Source of the DNA: Burkholderiales bacterium | GTDB taxonomy: Bacteria; Pseudomonadota; Gammaproteobacteria; Burkholderiales; Burkholderiaceae_D | Direction: 5' to 3' | NCBI GenBank assembly: GCA_016200895.1 | Contig: JACQDX010000145.1 | Span: 91,489-155,488 of the forward strand | Length of the DNA stretch: 64,000 nt | Shown here: positions 25,493 to 32,669 of the stretch, one piece after another | How the letters are laid out: the number at the start of each line of letters is the position of its first letter | Numbering within the stretch: position 1 is the stretch's first letter | The notes under the pieces: generated by a model | Seen by the model: only the letters and a program-made list of their open reading frames with translations | What the model was told of the DNA's origin: nothing | Database searches by the model: none | Program-made: the position numbers and the translations under genes

Positions 25493-25522
25493 TTTTTACT
25501 CCTATATCTAGTTAAATTGAAT

Positions 25523-25579
25523 CATGCCCTAATGGCATGACCACACTACTCCGTTCTCGGTCTAGTCCACCTTAAACGG
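25523..25579 (-). promoter_or_regulatory. Two-dyad leader element, copy 1
   Basis: Upstream of peptide gene 1. Dyad A (25551-25579): arms CCGTTCTCGGT and ACCTTAAACGG around CTAGTCC, pairing imperfectly in the middle. Dyad B (25523-25539): CATGCC and GGCATG, perfect, with a 5-nt loop. Dyad A begins 59 bp upstream of the ATG. The same layout precedes the other two peptide genes. Confidence 0.65.
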
Positions 25580-25694
25580 AATCCTTTACTCGCTATTCAA
25601 TAGTTGACGTCAGTCAACGAACAAGCATGAATTTTCTTTAAGTCAAAATTTCAGTATTACGATGCTTGGTAGCCCTCAGCTGTTTTCTGAAGTT

Positions 25695-25877
25695 TTAAGT
25701 TGCTTTTCTTTGTTTGGATAACCAAAAAAGGTCAGCTCCCCCGACATCGTTTGCGAATTTATTGATATTTTCAATTGGCGCAGGTGGCTCATTTGAGTCA
25801 GGTGCGAAATCGGTAAGATCGATTTCTTGAAGACCACCGCCAATTTTTGATAAGGCATCACTTGCAATTACATACAT
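25695..25877 (-). CDS. Double-glycine-leader peptide precursor 2
   Basis: A 60-residue precursor beginning MYVIASDALSKIGGG, a short leader ending in Gly-Gly, followed by an acidic, Pro-containing mature part (LQEIDLTDFAPDSNEPPAP) of about 45 residues that ends LFWLSKQRKAT. No Cys is present. AGGAATAA lies before the ATG, in a leader nearly identical to that of the broken third gene. Its predicted exporter is at 21786. The peptide may be a microcin, a two-component partner of peptide 1, or a signal peptide; composition alone does not decide. Confidence 0.65.
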   Translation of the reverse strand: MYVIASDALSKIGGGLQEIDLTDFAPDSNEPPAPIENINKFANDVGGADLFWLSKQRKAT

Positions 25878-25908
25878 TTTATGTTATTCCTACGGTTAGT
25901 TAAGTTGA

Positions 25909-25966
25909 ACCACACCATTTGGTATGGTATTTCTGCTCCGCTCAAAGTCTAGTCCACTTTGAGCGG
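25909..25966 (-). promoter_or_regulatory. Two-dyad leader element, copy 2
   Basis: Upstream of peptide gene 2. Dyad A (25938-25966) is a perfect 11-bp inverted repeat, CCGCTCAAAGT and ACTTTGAGCGG, around CTAGTCC. Dyad B (25909-25928) pairs over 8 bp in the minus-strand RNA, ACCATACC with GGTGTGGT, including one G-U pair. Dyad A starts 61 bp before the ATG. Confidence 0.7.
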
Positions 25967-26059
25967 GATTTTCGTCCTGAACCAGAATGGGTTTATCCAG
26001 TTGATTCAGTGGTCGAATTTTTAAATCCCTACTTCCTTAAATTCACTTTTTGCTGCATT

Positions 26060-26265
26060 ACCCCTAATGATTCATTGCCACATCGGCTCTGGCGTCTCCT
26101 ACAAAATCCTGCGCTTGTCCTAATAAGGTCCATCTCCAGAGTCAACCAGACTTGGGAAGTGCCCTAGCCTACAGACATTCATGCTTTATTATCCGGCCTG
26201 ATTTTGATGTGGTCGAATATCTCATTACTTTTAAAGTCATTGATTTCGGGAGTTTCACGTACAAG
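26060..26265 (-). pseudogene. Decayed second copy of the hlyD 3' end
   Basis: This stretch aligns by eye, in the same orientation, with the 3' end of the hlyD gene at about 26645-26860: TCATTGCCA, GGCTC, AAATC-TGCG, ATCTCCAG/CCTCCAG, ATGCTTT and GTCATTGAT/GCCATTGAT occur in the same order, with substitutions and indels. It carries stops in the hlyD frame and is too short to be functional. Together with the leader and peptide sequences on its left it is evidence of a tandem duplication about 600 bp long. Confidence 0.6.
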
Positions 26266-26327
26266 CTAGACTAATTTGCATGAACCGAAATAATCAGTTT
26301 CTCAGCACTCAAATATAGCGTCAATCT

Positions 26328-26484
26328 TCAAGGATTAAACCAGCCTTTTCCATCTGGCTCTGGAGGCATTACAAGATAAGACTCTTCATAAGATTCGCAA
26401 CAGCTATTTACATATCCAGAACGTGTTGCCGCTGCATCACCACTGGCTATCAAAAATCAATTCACCATCTGTAAGCAAACGCAT
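26328..26484 (-). pseudogene. Frameshifted double-glycine-leader peptide gene 3
   Basis: The ATG at 26484 follows AGGAATAACACAAA, the same leader as peptide gene 2. Translation gives MRLLTDGELIFD and soon a stop; in the +1 frame the sequence continues as IASGDAAATRSGYVNSCCES and ends PPEPDGKGWFNP. A single small indel near the leader/mature junction would join them into a precursor of about 50 residues with a degenerate Gly-Gly site. It therefore looks like a recently broken precursor, although a shifted-frame or alternative-start product cannot be excluded. Confidence 0.55.
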
Positions 26485-26512
26485 TTTGTGTTATTCCTAA
26501 ACTTAAGTTAAA

Positions 26513-26566
26513 CATACCTCGTTGCATGGTCTTACTGCTTTGTTCAGGGTCTAGACCACTTTGAAC
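26513..26566 (-). promoter_or_regulatory. Two-dyad leader element, copy 3
   Basis: Upstream of the broken peptide gene 3. Dyad A (26542-26566): GTTCAGGGT and ACTTTGAAC around CTAGACC. Dyad B (26513-26528): CATAC and GCATG, pairing in the minus-strand RNA with one G-U pair. Dyad A starts 58 bp before the ATG, as in copies 1 and 2. Confidence 0.62.
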
Positions 26567-26641
26567 AGTATTTTCGATTTGAGTCTGTTGGGCTTTACTG
26601 ACAGACTCAGCATCGAATTCTGAAATTCTTTGTTTCTGCTT

Positions 26642-27979
26642 CTAGGCTCGCTGGTTCATTGCCAGCACAGGCTCCAGCACCCATTCCCAAATCTTGCGTT
26701 TATCCTGTATCACATCTGCCTCCAGCGTCATTCCCGGCTTGAGTATTTGTGCTTGCCCATAAGCATTGATGCTTTGCTCATGCAGTCTGACTTTGATCCG
26801 GTACAGAGCTTCGTTAGTGTTGAAGCCATTGATGGATTGCTGGGCATTGCTCAGGATCGTGCTTGCCAGATGCGCTGGCAATTCTGCCGGAGCAAACGGG
26901 GTACGGCTGACATCAATAACAGTAGCTGTGTGCAAGCCGAATTTTTGGTAAGGGAATGCTGCATAGCGTATCAATACTTCTTGCCCTTGCTGGATAAAGC
27001 CTGCTGTGCGGCTGGGTACATACAGATGTGCCTCCAACGCACCTGCTTCTGCTTTGTTGGCATCGGCAGAGTTGGACGCCTTGGCATCAACATGTATCAG
27101 GCTAGCCAGCACTTGCCCGGCATTGATGGCTTGTCCAGGCTGGTTCGTTAATGCCGTGACTGTGCCTGCTTGTGTGGCAGTAATTTGCAGGGCCCGGCGG
27201 TTGGCGTTTTCTGCGGCTTCTTGCTTGAGGCTGGCTTTGGCTCTTTCTATCTGCGTCAGGTCAGTTGCCAGGCTATTCGACAAACTATCGAGTTCTGATT
27301 GCAGGGCGATCTGGTTGGCCTGCAACTGGGTTTTGCTACGTTGCAAGGTGCTCAGGCGCGTGCTGATGTCGAGCAAATCTTCCTGCTTTTGCTGGGTCTG
27401 GGCAGCAGACACATAGCCATTGCCTTGCAGGGTTTCATACTTGGCGACGCTTTGCTGTGCCAGTTGCTGGCGGCGTTGGGCGAGCAGCAGCTCTTGCTCA
27501 AGCTGGGTATGCTCCTGGGCCAGGTTGGCTAGTCTTTGTTGCAGGGCCTGCTTTTTTTCCTGGTACTGGCTTTGGCGCAGTCTTTGTTCTGCGGCCATGC
27601 TGTCAGCACGGCTGGCAAGTTGCTGCGCAACCAGGGCCGTAATTTCCCCCTGGCTGTTCTGACGCTCTGTACTGAGCGTGAACAGGATTTGCCCGGCTTT
27701 GACCTGCTCACCTTCTTTGACGTGGGTAGTCAGCAAGATACCGGCATTGGGTGCAGCTACGCTGAGCTGGCCACCTACTGGCACGGTAATACCAGTGACG
27801 CGGGCTTTTTTGGTGATGCTGCCAAAGCTGATGTAGACGATCAAAACCGCAGCAATAACAAGGGCAACTATCGCAATCAAAGAAGCGGAAAGCGGCTGTG
27901 CCAGCCGGATGGAACCCATCCATTGACTACCTAATGCTGCTGTCACTTCAGGGCGGAACAGGGGGCCGGACTTACTCAT
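26642..27979 (-). CDS. HlyD-family periplasmic adaptor for peptide export (CvaA-like)
   Basis: A 445-residue membrane fusion protein. It has a short cytoplasmic N-terminus, one membrane helix (about 30-52), a lipoyl/barrel half with VAAPNAGILLTTHVKEGEQV, a long Gln-rich coiled-coil hairpin (about 110-260), the second lipoyl half (TATQAGTVTALTNQPGQAI) and a C-terminal beta-barrel. It should link the C39 exporter with an outer-membrane channel. The ATG at 27979 has AAGG just upstream. The gene is the first large gene of the secretion locus in the direction of transcription. Its 3' end was duplicated (see 26060-26265). Confidence 0.88.
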   Translation of the reverse strand: MSKSGPLFRPEVTAALGSQWMGSIRLAQPLSASLIAIVALVIAAVLIVYISFGSITKKARVTGITVPVGGQLSVAAPNAGILLTTHVKEGEQVKAGQILFTLSTERQNSQGEITALVAQQLASRADSMAAEQRLRQSQYQEKKQALQQRLANLAQEHTQLEQELLLAQRRQQLAQQSVAKYETLQGNGYVSAAQTQQKQEDLLDISTRLSTLQRSKTQLQANQIALQSELDSLSNSLATDLTQIERAKASLKQEAAENANRRALQITATQAGTVTALTNQPGQAINAGQVLASLIHVDAKASNSADANKAEAGALEAHLYVPSRTAGFIQQGQEVLIRYAAFPYQKFGLHTATVIDVSRTPFAPAELPAHLASTILSNAQQSINGFNTNEALYRIKVRLHEQSINAYGQAQILKPGMTLEADVIQDKRKIWEWVLEPVLAMNQRA

Positions 27980-27987
27980 CACCCGCC

Positions 27988-28197
27988 TTATTCACTGCTA
28001 ATTGTTGCGATTTCAATGACATCTTCGTTTATATACGGCAATATTTCAAAAAAAGCACTTATCTCTTGTGCACTGACCAACAGCATAAATGAAAATTTTG
28101 GAGAAATGTCAAACAAAGTGAAAAATATATTTTCGACATGCTTAAAGACTACTTTATATTTTTCTGCTAGGATCGCGCACCGTGTGTGCGGACGCAT
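27988..28197 (-). CDS. Possible small ORF preceding hlyD
   Basis: A 69-codon ORF ends 8 bp before the hlyD start, within the hlyD ribosome-binding site, as in translationally coupled genes. The translation contains a hydrophobic region (FFTLFDISPKFSFMLLV) and an acidic end. It has no clear ribosome-binding site, is AT-rich, and a promoter candidate lies inside it, so it may be only a fragment or chance ORF. No family recognised. Confidence 0.3.
   Translation of the reverse strand: MRPHTRCAILAEKYKVVFKHVENIFFTLFDISPKFSFMLLVSAQEISAFFEILPYINEDVIEIATISSE
28082..28112 (-). promoter_or_regulatory. Candidate sigma-70 promoter for the hlyD/peptide locus
   Basis: On the minus strand a perfect -35 hexamer TTGACA (28112-28107) is followed 19 nt later by TATGCT (28087-28082). 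The spacing is longer than ideal. It would give a transcript beginning about 100 nt before hlyD. Confidence 0.3.
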
Positions 28198-28311
28198 CAG
28201 TTGCTTACGCTGGCTTACCCTGGCCGCTCGTTGATCAAGTACAGCGACCAGGTTATGAAAAAACTTACATCCAGTCTCTGGACATCGTTCTGATGTCCAG
28301 ACATTTTTTTA
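28133..28311 (+). ncRNA. Candidate small RNA with promoter and terminator
   Basis: On the plus strand TCGACA and TATATT are 16 nt apart (28133-28160), a plausible sigma-70 promoter. A strong terminator follows: TCTGGACATC and GATGTCCAGA (28277-28301) with seven T at 28304-28310. The predicted RNA is about 145 nt, starting near 28167, with an internal hairpin CGCAC/GTGCG. It includes a 12-codon ORF beginning MKKLTSSLW just before the terminator. No plus-strand gene is nearby to account for the terminator. No known family recognised. Confidence 0.4.
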
Positions 28312-28343
28312 AAATCCAGTCCCATCATGCGTATGCTTAAAAA

Positions 28344-28838
28344 TCAGTCCCCTTGCTGCTGCCAGACTGCTTTGCCTGACTTCAAATAAATCAAGCCACT
28401 GGCGGAGCCTTCTTTCGCGACTACGATGCCATCGTTCTGCAATTTAACGGACTTGGAATGATAGCTGTGCGGCTGCGAACCTTTATCTTCGACATACCAA
28501 AGTTCCAGCCAAGAAAAATCATCGCCACCATTGCCTATCGCATGTCCGGCACCGACGATGACAGGCTTGGCTTTACCGTGTGACAAAAAGACGATGCCTT
28601 CTTTATTGCTCTTGCTGTCCTTGACCAGGACAGCCAGGTCCACCTTGCCAGCACCCAGAAAATTGCCGCTCCAGACAAAGGGATTGATGCGGCTGTTCAC
28701 CTCGATTGATTCTTGCTTGGACAAGCCATCTAACTGCTTGTTTGCCCAGTCAGGCAATTGCATTTTGGGTGACACATCCTGTGCGAAAGCGATGCTGTTG
28801 GCGAATAACAGAACGACAGATGCTAATTTGAAATTCAT
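28344..28838 (-). CDS. Secreted protein of unknown function
   Basis: A 164-residue protein starting MNFKLASVVLLFANSIAFAQ, a typical signal peptide with cleavage near AFA-QD. The mature part has short beta-like stretches such as FLGAGKVDLAVLVKD and FSWLELWYVED and no known motif; it may form a beta domain like VCBS/FG-GAP-related proteins. AGGAG lies 8 nt before the ATG; a longer upstream reading lacks support. It is on the same strand as the next two genes but separated by 112 bp. Confidence 0.65.
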   Translation of the reverse strand: MNFKLASVVLLFANSIAFAQDVSPKMQLPDWANKQLDGLSKQESIEVNSRINPFVWSGNFLGAGKVDLAVLVKDSKSNKEGIVFLSHGKAKPVIVGAGHAIGNGGDDFSWLELWYVEDKGSQPHSYHSKSVKLQNDGIVVAKEGSASGLIYLKSGKAVWQQQGD

Positions 28839-28950
28839 GGCAAAACTCCTGATAGTGATATAAATGTATAAGTATCGTTTGAATAAAAGCCTGCTTTGTT
28901 TCAACTGATTATTGCTACTGATTACTACCACTGCGGTCACTACAAATATC

Positions 28951-30363
28951 TCACCTCAAACTAATCGTCTGCCTTTTCCACGCCGGGTCTTGCCACTTGT
29001 AGAACACGCTCAATGAACCCGGCTTGTCGGCACCATTTTCAACTTGCAGGCTGTCCATGCTGACGACTTCAAAGCTTTTTTTAAACCGGCCTTCGATTTT
29101 GGCTTCGCGTGCCACCAGCATCTTGTTGGCGCCTGGCACCCAGCCTGCGAATTCTGCATAGCCAAGATCAGGGTCGCTATTGGCGGGTGGCAGGATGTCG
29201 ATGATCCAGCCCTGGCTGGTATGGTGGAATAACCAGAGTTCACGCCAGTTTTCCATGGGTTGTACAGCAAGTGTCAGTGCGGTGTTTTGCGCATTGGCGC
29301 GGGCGGATGCGGCCCACACTACGCTATAGGTGCAGCGCTTTGCCAGCGGAGTTTTTACGTCATGTTTGGCGTCAGTCAGCATGACGCAGGTTTCACCCGG
29401 CTGGCTCGGGGCCGTGATGATGTTAAGGCCAGGTTTGGGGATGATTGCAGGTTCGGCAGCCCAGCGCGTTGTGCCTGCACGCACACCAGCGTCGGCGTAT
29501 GCATATACATCTTCATCGGTGAATTCTTCTTTGTTGACGGCGGCCAGTTCTGTCAATGCGCGGTTAGCGGCATCATCTGCTTTCTCGCCTTTGCGGGCGC
29601 GCTGGAAGGCGATGCTGGACCAGACGCTGGCCTTGCGCATGCGCATGCGGTTTTTCAGATACTCCGGCAGGCTGGTGGTGTTGACCTTGTCGAGTACGTC
29701 TGCACGCCACTGATCCAGGGCATAGCGTTCGGTCGGGCGCATGGTGGGATCTATGCAATCCTGTCTGGTCAATGCCAAGGCAGCACGGGCTTTTTGATCG
29801 TGCGTGGCATTCATGGCCAGCACGCGGCGAAAGGCTTCGCCGTCGTAACAGAGTTGCATGCGGCCTTCGCGTTCATAACCTTTGATGTTGATGCCGTAAT
29901 TGGCAACCACTTCCAGATGAGCGGCGATGGTTGCTTCATTTTGCTTGGGCTGTTTGCTGGATGCACGTTTGGCCAGGCGTTCTGCCATGCTGCCGAGTGC
30001 ATCAAAAGCTTCAGCTCCTATGGCACTGGCAGGAGCGGCTTTAAGGTAAGCGACGGTGTAACTGATGCCTAAAGATTCTGCACCCGGTGTGTCGCGCAGG
30101 AAGCGGATGACGGCGAAGGCATCCGGCGCATCATCAGGTTGCATGGAGACCAGGCGCACTTGCGATGCCTTGATATAGCCAGCACGTTCGCGCCTGTGGT
30201 CATACACTTGCAGGTAGTCGAGTTTTTCACCACGGATTTCCAGACTGTCACCCTGCCAGAGTATGGCTTGTTGTTGCGCACCGTCTTTGGGGGCGGCGCG
30301 CAATTGTGCCTGGTCTTGTGTGACAACAGCGAGCACGGCGACAGCAGCTAAGGTAGCAAACAT
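28951..30363 (-). CDS. Secreted SH3-like-domain protein of unknown function
   Basis: A 470-residue protein. The N-terminus MFATLAAVAVLAVVTQDQAQ is a signal peptide or anchor. Residues 18-75 resemble a bacterial SH3 domain (LRAAPKDGAQQQAILWQGD, then YLQVYDHRRERAGYIKASQV). The middle is helical with Arg/Lys-rich segments, and the C-terminal third contains many Trp, as in a beta-propeller or lipocalin-like fold. Start and stop are 2 bp from the SPFH gene upstream, so the two form an operon. The function is unknown; an envelope-bound role is likely. Confidence 0.65.
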   Translation of the reverse strand: MFATLAAVAVLAVVTQDQAQLRAAPKDGAQQQAILWQGDSLEIRGEKLDYLQVYDHRRERAGYIKASQVRLVSMQPDDAPDAFAVIRFLRDTPGAESLGISYTVAYLKAAPASAIGAEAFDALGSMAERLAKRASSKQPKQNEATIAAHLEVVANYGINIKGYEREGRMQLCYDGEAFRRVLAMNATHDQKARAALALTRQDCIDPTMRPTERYALDQWRADVLDKVNTTSLPEYLKNRMRMRKASVWSSIAFQRARKGEKADDAANRALTELAAVNKEEFTDEDVYAYADAGVRAGTTRWAAEPAIIPKPGLNIITAPSQPGETCVMLTDAKHDVKTPLAKRCTYSVVWAASARANAQNTALTLAVQPMENWRELWLFHHTSQGWIIDILPPANSDPDLGYAEFAGWVPGANKMLVAREAKIEGRFKKSFEVVSMDSLQVENGADKPGSLSVFYKWQDPAWKRQTISLR

Positions 30364-30365
30364 GA

Positions 30366-31670
30366 TTATTGGCTCTCTTTGTTTTCGTTAGTGGTTTCTG
30401 TTTCAGCTTCGGTAGATACTTTTTGTTGTGTTGGCCTGTTGTTTTTGCCAGCACCCAACAAGGCAGCACCGATGAAGCTGCCATCTGTTGGTGATGGTGC
30501 GATGATGACGGATATCTTGTCGGACAATTTGTCGGCCATGGTTTTTTGTATCAGCAAGGGGTGCTTGGTCAGCAGGGCACCATCACGTTCCAGTTGTGAG
30601 CTGGCGACCTTGCCGACCAGGTCTTGTCTATAGGCTTCGGCATCGGCCAGTTTGCGGCGTGAATCAGCTTCACCCTGGGCTTCGATAATGCGTGCCTGGG
30701 CTGTACCTTCAGATGTTTTGATGCGGGATACTTTTTCTGCCTCGGCTTCAAACTGGCGTTGTTCTATCTGTTTTTGCTTGAACGGCAATACATGCTTCAT
30801 GGCTTCTTCTTGCGCTTTGGCGGCGATGATTTGTTCATTGCCTGCTGCCTCAGCTGCCTTCTCGCGCTTGATCTTGTCGGCATCGCCTTCCAGCGCGGTT
30901 TGTTTTACCTGTTTGTCTTTGAGTTCCAAGGTGTAGCGCATTTTTTCGCTTTCCAGTTCTTCGGCCAGCAGTTTTTCCATGCCTCGCTTATAGTCGGCGG
31001 GCAGGTCCACCTTGCCCATCATGACGCTGCGCAAGATAATGCCGTCAGCCGCCAGCTTGGGTTTTAATTCAGCTTCTATCTGCTTCTGGATTTCTGCGCG
31101 CTTGCTGGAAAATATCTCGCGTACTGTATACAAGGTGAATGCCTTGTAGATCACGCCCTGCACTGCCGGTTCAACGATGTCGGTATTGATGTTCTCTGGC
31201 AGGCTGGTGGACATATTGGTCAGCTTGGTCGGGTCAACGGCATAACGTATGCTCAGGTCTACACCGAGTGACAGGCCTTCTACCGACTGGAAAGGTGCGT
31301 CGCCATCGGCGCGGCTGCTGCGTGTGGGTTTATATAACTGGTCTTGCAGATTGAACAGGCGCAATTCATGCATGCCTGGCACGACGATCAGGGCACCGTC
31401 ACGCACCTGATCAGCATGACCGGTCAATTGATTGATACGCACGCCGACTTCGCCACGCGGAATATGTTTGATCGGTGGGTGGGTGCTGATGGCATACACG
31501 GCACCACCCACCAGACTGAGCACAACCAGACGCTTGAAAGTGACTTTACTGAACATGCCTGATTCTGTCGTGACCCTGGCTCCGGCTTTGATTCCCGATG
31601 CGCTTTTGCTGAAAACGGAAGACAGAGTGGATCTTACGGCTTGTACCAGGGATTTGATACGGTCAGACAT
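30366..31670 (-). CDS. SPFH/band 7 domain membrane protein
   Basis: A 434-residue protein with a cytoplasmic N-terminus, one membrane helix (about 48-64), a band-7 domain (65-240; IPRGEVGVRINQ and VDLSIRYAVDPTKL are typical) and a long Glu/Ala/Lys-rich coiled coil (240-370). The C-terminus is polar. Proteins of this prohibitin/flotillin type form membrane-bound oligomers that organise other proteins. GGAGA lies 8 nt before the ATG at 31670. It is co-transcribed with the SH3-like protein and is divergent from a two-component system, which may regulate it. Confidence 0.82.
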   Translation of the reverse strand: MSDRIKSLVQAVRSTLSSVFSKSASGIKAGARVTTESGMFSKVTFKRLVVLSLVGGAVYAISTHPPIKHIPRGEVGVRINQLTGHADQVRDGALIVVPGMHELRLFNLQDQLYKPTRSSRADGDAPFQSVEGLSLGVDLSIRYAVDPTKLTNMSTSLPENINTDIVEPAVQGVIYKAFTLYTVREIFSSKRAEIQKQIEAELKPKLAADGIILRSVMMGKVDLPADYKRGMEKLLAEELESEKMRYTLELKDKQVKQTALEGDADKIKREKAAEAAGNEQIIAAKAQEEAMKHVLPFKQKQIEQRQFEAEAEKVSRIKTSEGTAQARIIEAQGEADSRRKLADAEAYRQDLVGKVASSQLERDGALLTKHPLLIQKTMADKLSDKISVIIAPSPTDGSFIGAALLGAGKNNRPTQQKVSTEAETETTNENKESQ

Positions 31671-31930
31671 GATAGTTCTCCAATGAGGTAGTAACAGGTT
31701 CTTAGGGTTAGTGCAGCGGCATCTGCCCTGCATCCCTGAGACACATCATGCGCTGTACTCGGCGGAACATACAATGCTGGGGCGGGGGCAGAAATATCAC
31801 TGTGGCAAGCTATTTATTCCGCGCCTGGAATAAGCCTTGCCGCGTGTGAAGAAAAACTCACAGCGGCTTTATGACTTTTCTCTCGAAAGCGTGGATACTG
31901 CGGATATTGAGATTCTTGCCGGAGAAACCC
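31671..31930. promoter_or_regulatory. Divergent promoter region with a 7-bp inverted repeat
   Basis: TTATTCC (31814-31820) and GGAATAA (31827-31833) flank GCGCCT between the SPFH gene and the response regulator gene. It is a candidate operator for either direction. The left arm plus spacer, TTATTCCGCGCCTG, recurs at 45014. Confidence 0.35.
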
Positions 31931-32668
31931 GTGGTAAAAGTAGCTATCATCGAAGACGATCTGCCCACCAGCAATCAGTTAAAAACCTGGATAGAAGCGG
32001 CAAAGCCGGGCATACAGATAGACCAATGGTTCAGCCGGGACGATGCCGAGGCAGCCATCGCACGCGAAAACTATGACCTGGTGGTACTGGATATAGAACT
32101 AGGGCGCGAGCGCCATGCCGGGGTTGCCATCATCAATGCCATCAACAAACAGCATGCAACGCCAGTGTTGGTGGTATCTGCCATGCCAGCCACCATCTAC
32201 CGCAGCATCATGAAGGCGCTGGATGCCTGGGATTATCTGCAAAAAGCGACCTTTGAAGAAGCTGATTTCATCGAAACCTTTCTGGAAATGCTGCGCTCGG
32301 TCAAAGAACGCAAACAGCACAAAGAAAGCCAGAGCGCTGCTTATAAAGAGGCGGCAAAATCCCCGGTGGCCGACCAGCTCAGCATGGACCCCTTGCGGCA
32401 GCGCACCCCTATCTGGCGCGGCCAGCGCATCAACCTGCCGCTGACTGCGCAACGCATACTGGCAGCCCTGTTTGCCCGCCGCGGGCAGGTGGTGTCATAT
32501 GAAGACTTGTATGAAGTCGTCAAGAGCGGGCGCAACCGCGACAATATCCGCAAGCATGTATCGACGATACGCGATGCCTTCCGCGAGATTGATGCTGATT
32601 TTGAGTGCATAGAAAACGTCCCCATGCGCGGTTTCAGATGGGTGGATGACGACGCAGGCAGAAGCTGA
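31931..32668 (+). CDS. Response regulator with winged-helix output domain
   Basis: A 245-residue regulator. The receiver (1-125) has the acidic pocket E8-D9-D10 and phosphoacceptor D54 (VVLDIELG). A DNA-binding winged-helix domain (about 165-240; RGQVVSYEDLYEVV, then RKHVSTIRDAF) follows. A GTG start at 31931 was chosen because GGAG lies 7 nt upstream; longer readings have no ribosome-binding site. The linker is Lys/Glu-rich. It is followed 1 bp later by its kinase gene. No orthologue name is assigned. Confidence 0.82.
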   Translation: MVKVAIIEDDLPTSNQLKTWIEAAKPGIQIDQWFSRDDAEAAIARENYDLVVLDIELGRERHAGVAIINAINKQHATPVLVVSAMPATIYRSIMKALDAWDYLQKATFEEADFIETFLEMLRSVKERKQHKESQSAAYKEAAKSPVADQLSMDPLRQRTPIWRGQRINLPLTAQRILAALFARRGQVVSYEDLYEVVKSGRNRDNIRKHVSTIRDAFREIDADFECIENVPMRGFRWVDDDAGRS

Positions 32669-32669
32669 G

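Noticed and set aside
25919..26167. 82-codon plus-strand ORF in the microcin locus
   Set aside because: It is opposite the leader element and the decayed hlyD copy; the homology of those elements explains the sequence.
28016..28234. 72-codon plus-strand ORF opposite the small ORF before hlyD
   Set aside because: No ribosome-binding site; a promoter candidate lies inside it, so a small RNA is the better explanation.
28236..28243. TTGATCAA as an FNR box
   Set aside because: The half-sites touch without the 4-bp spacer that FNR needs.
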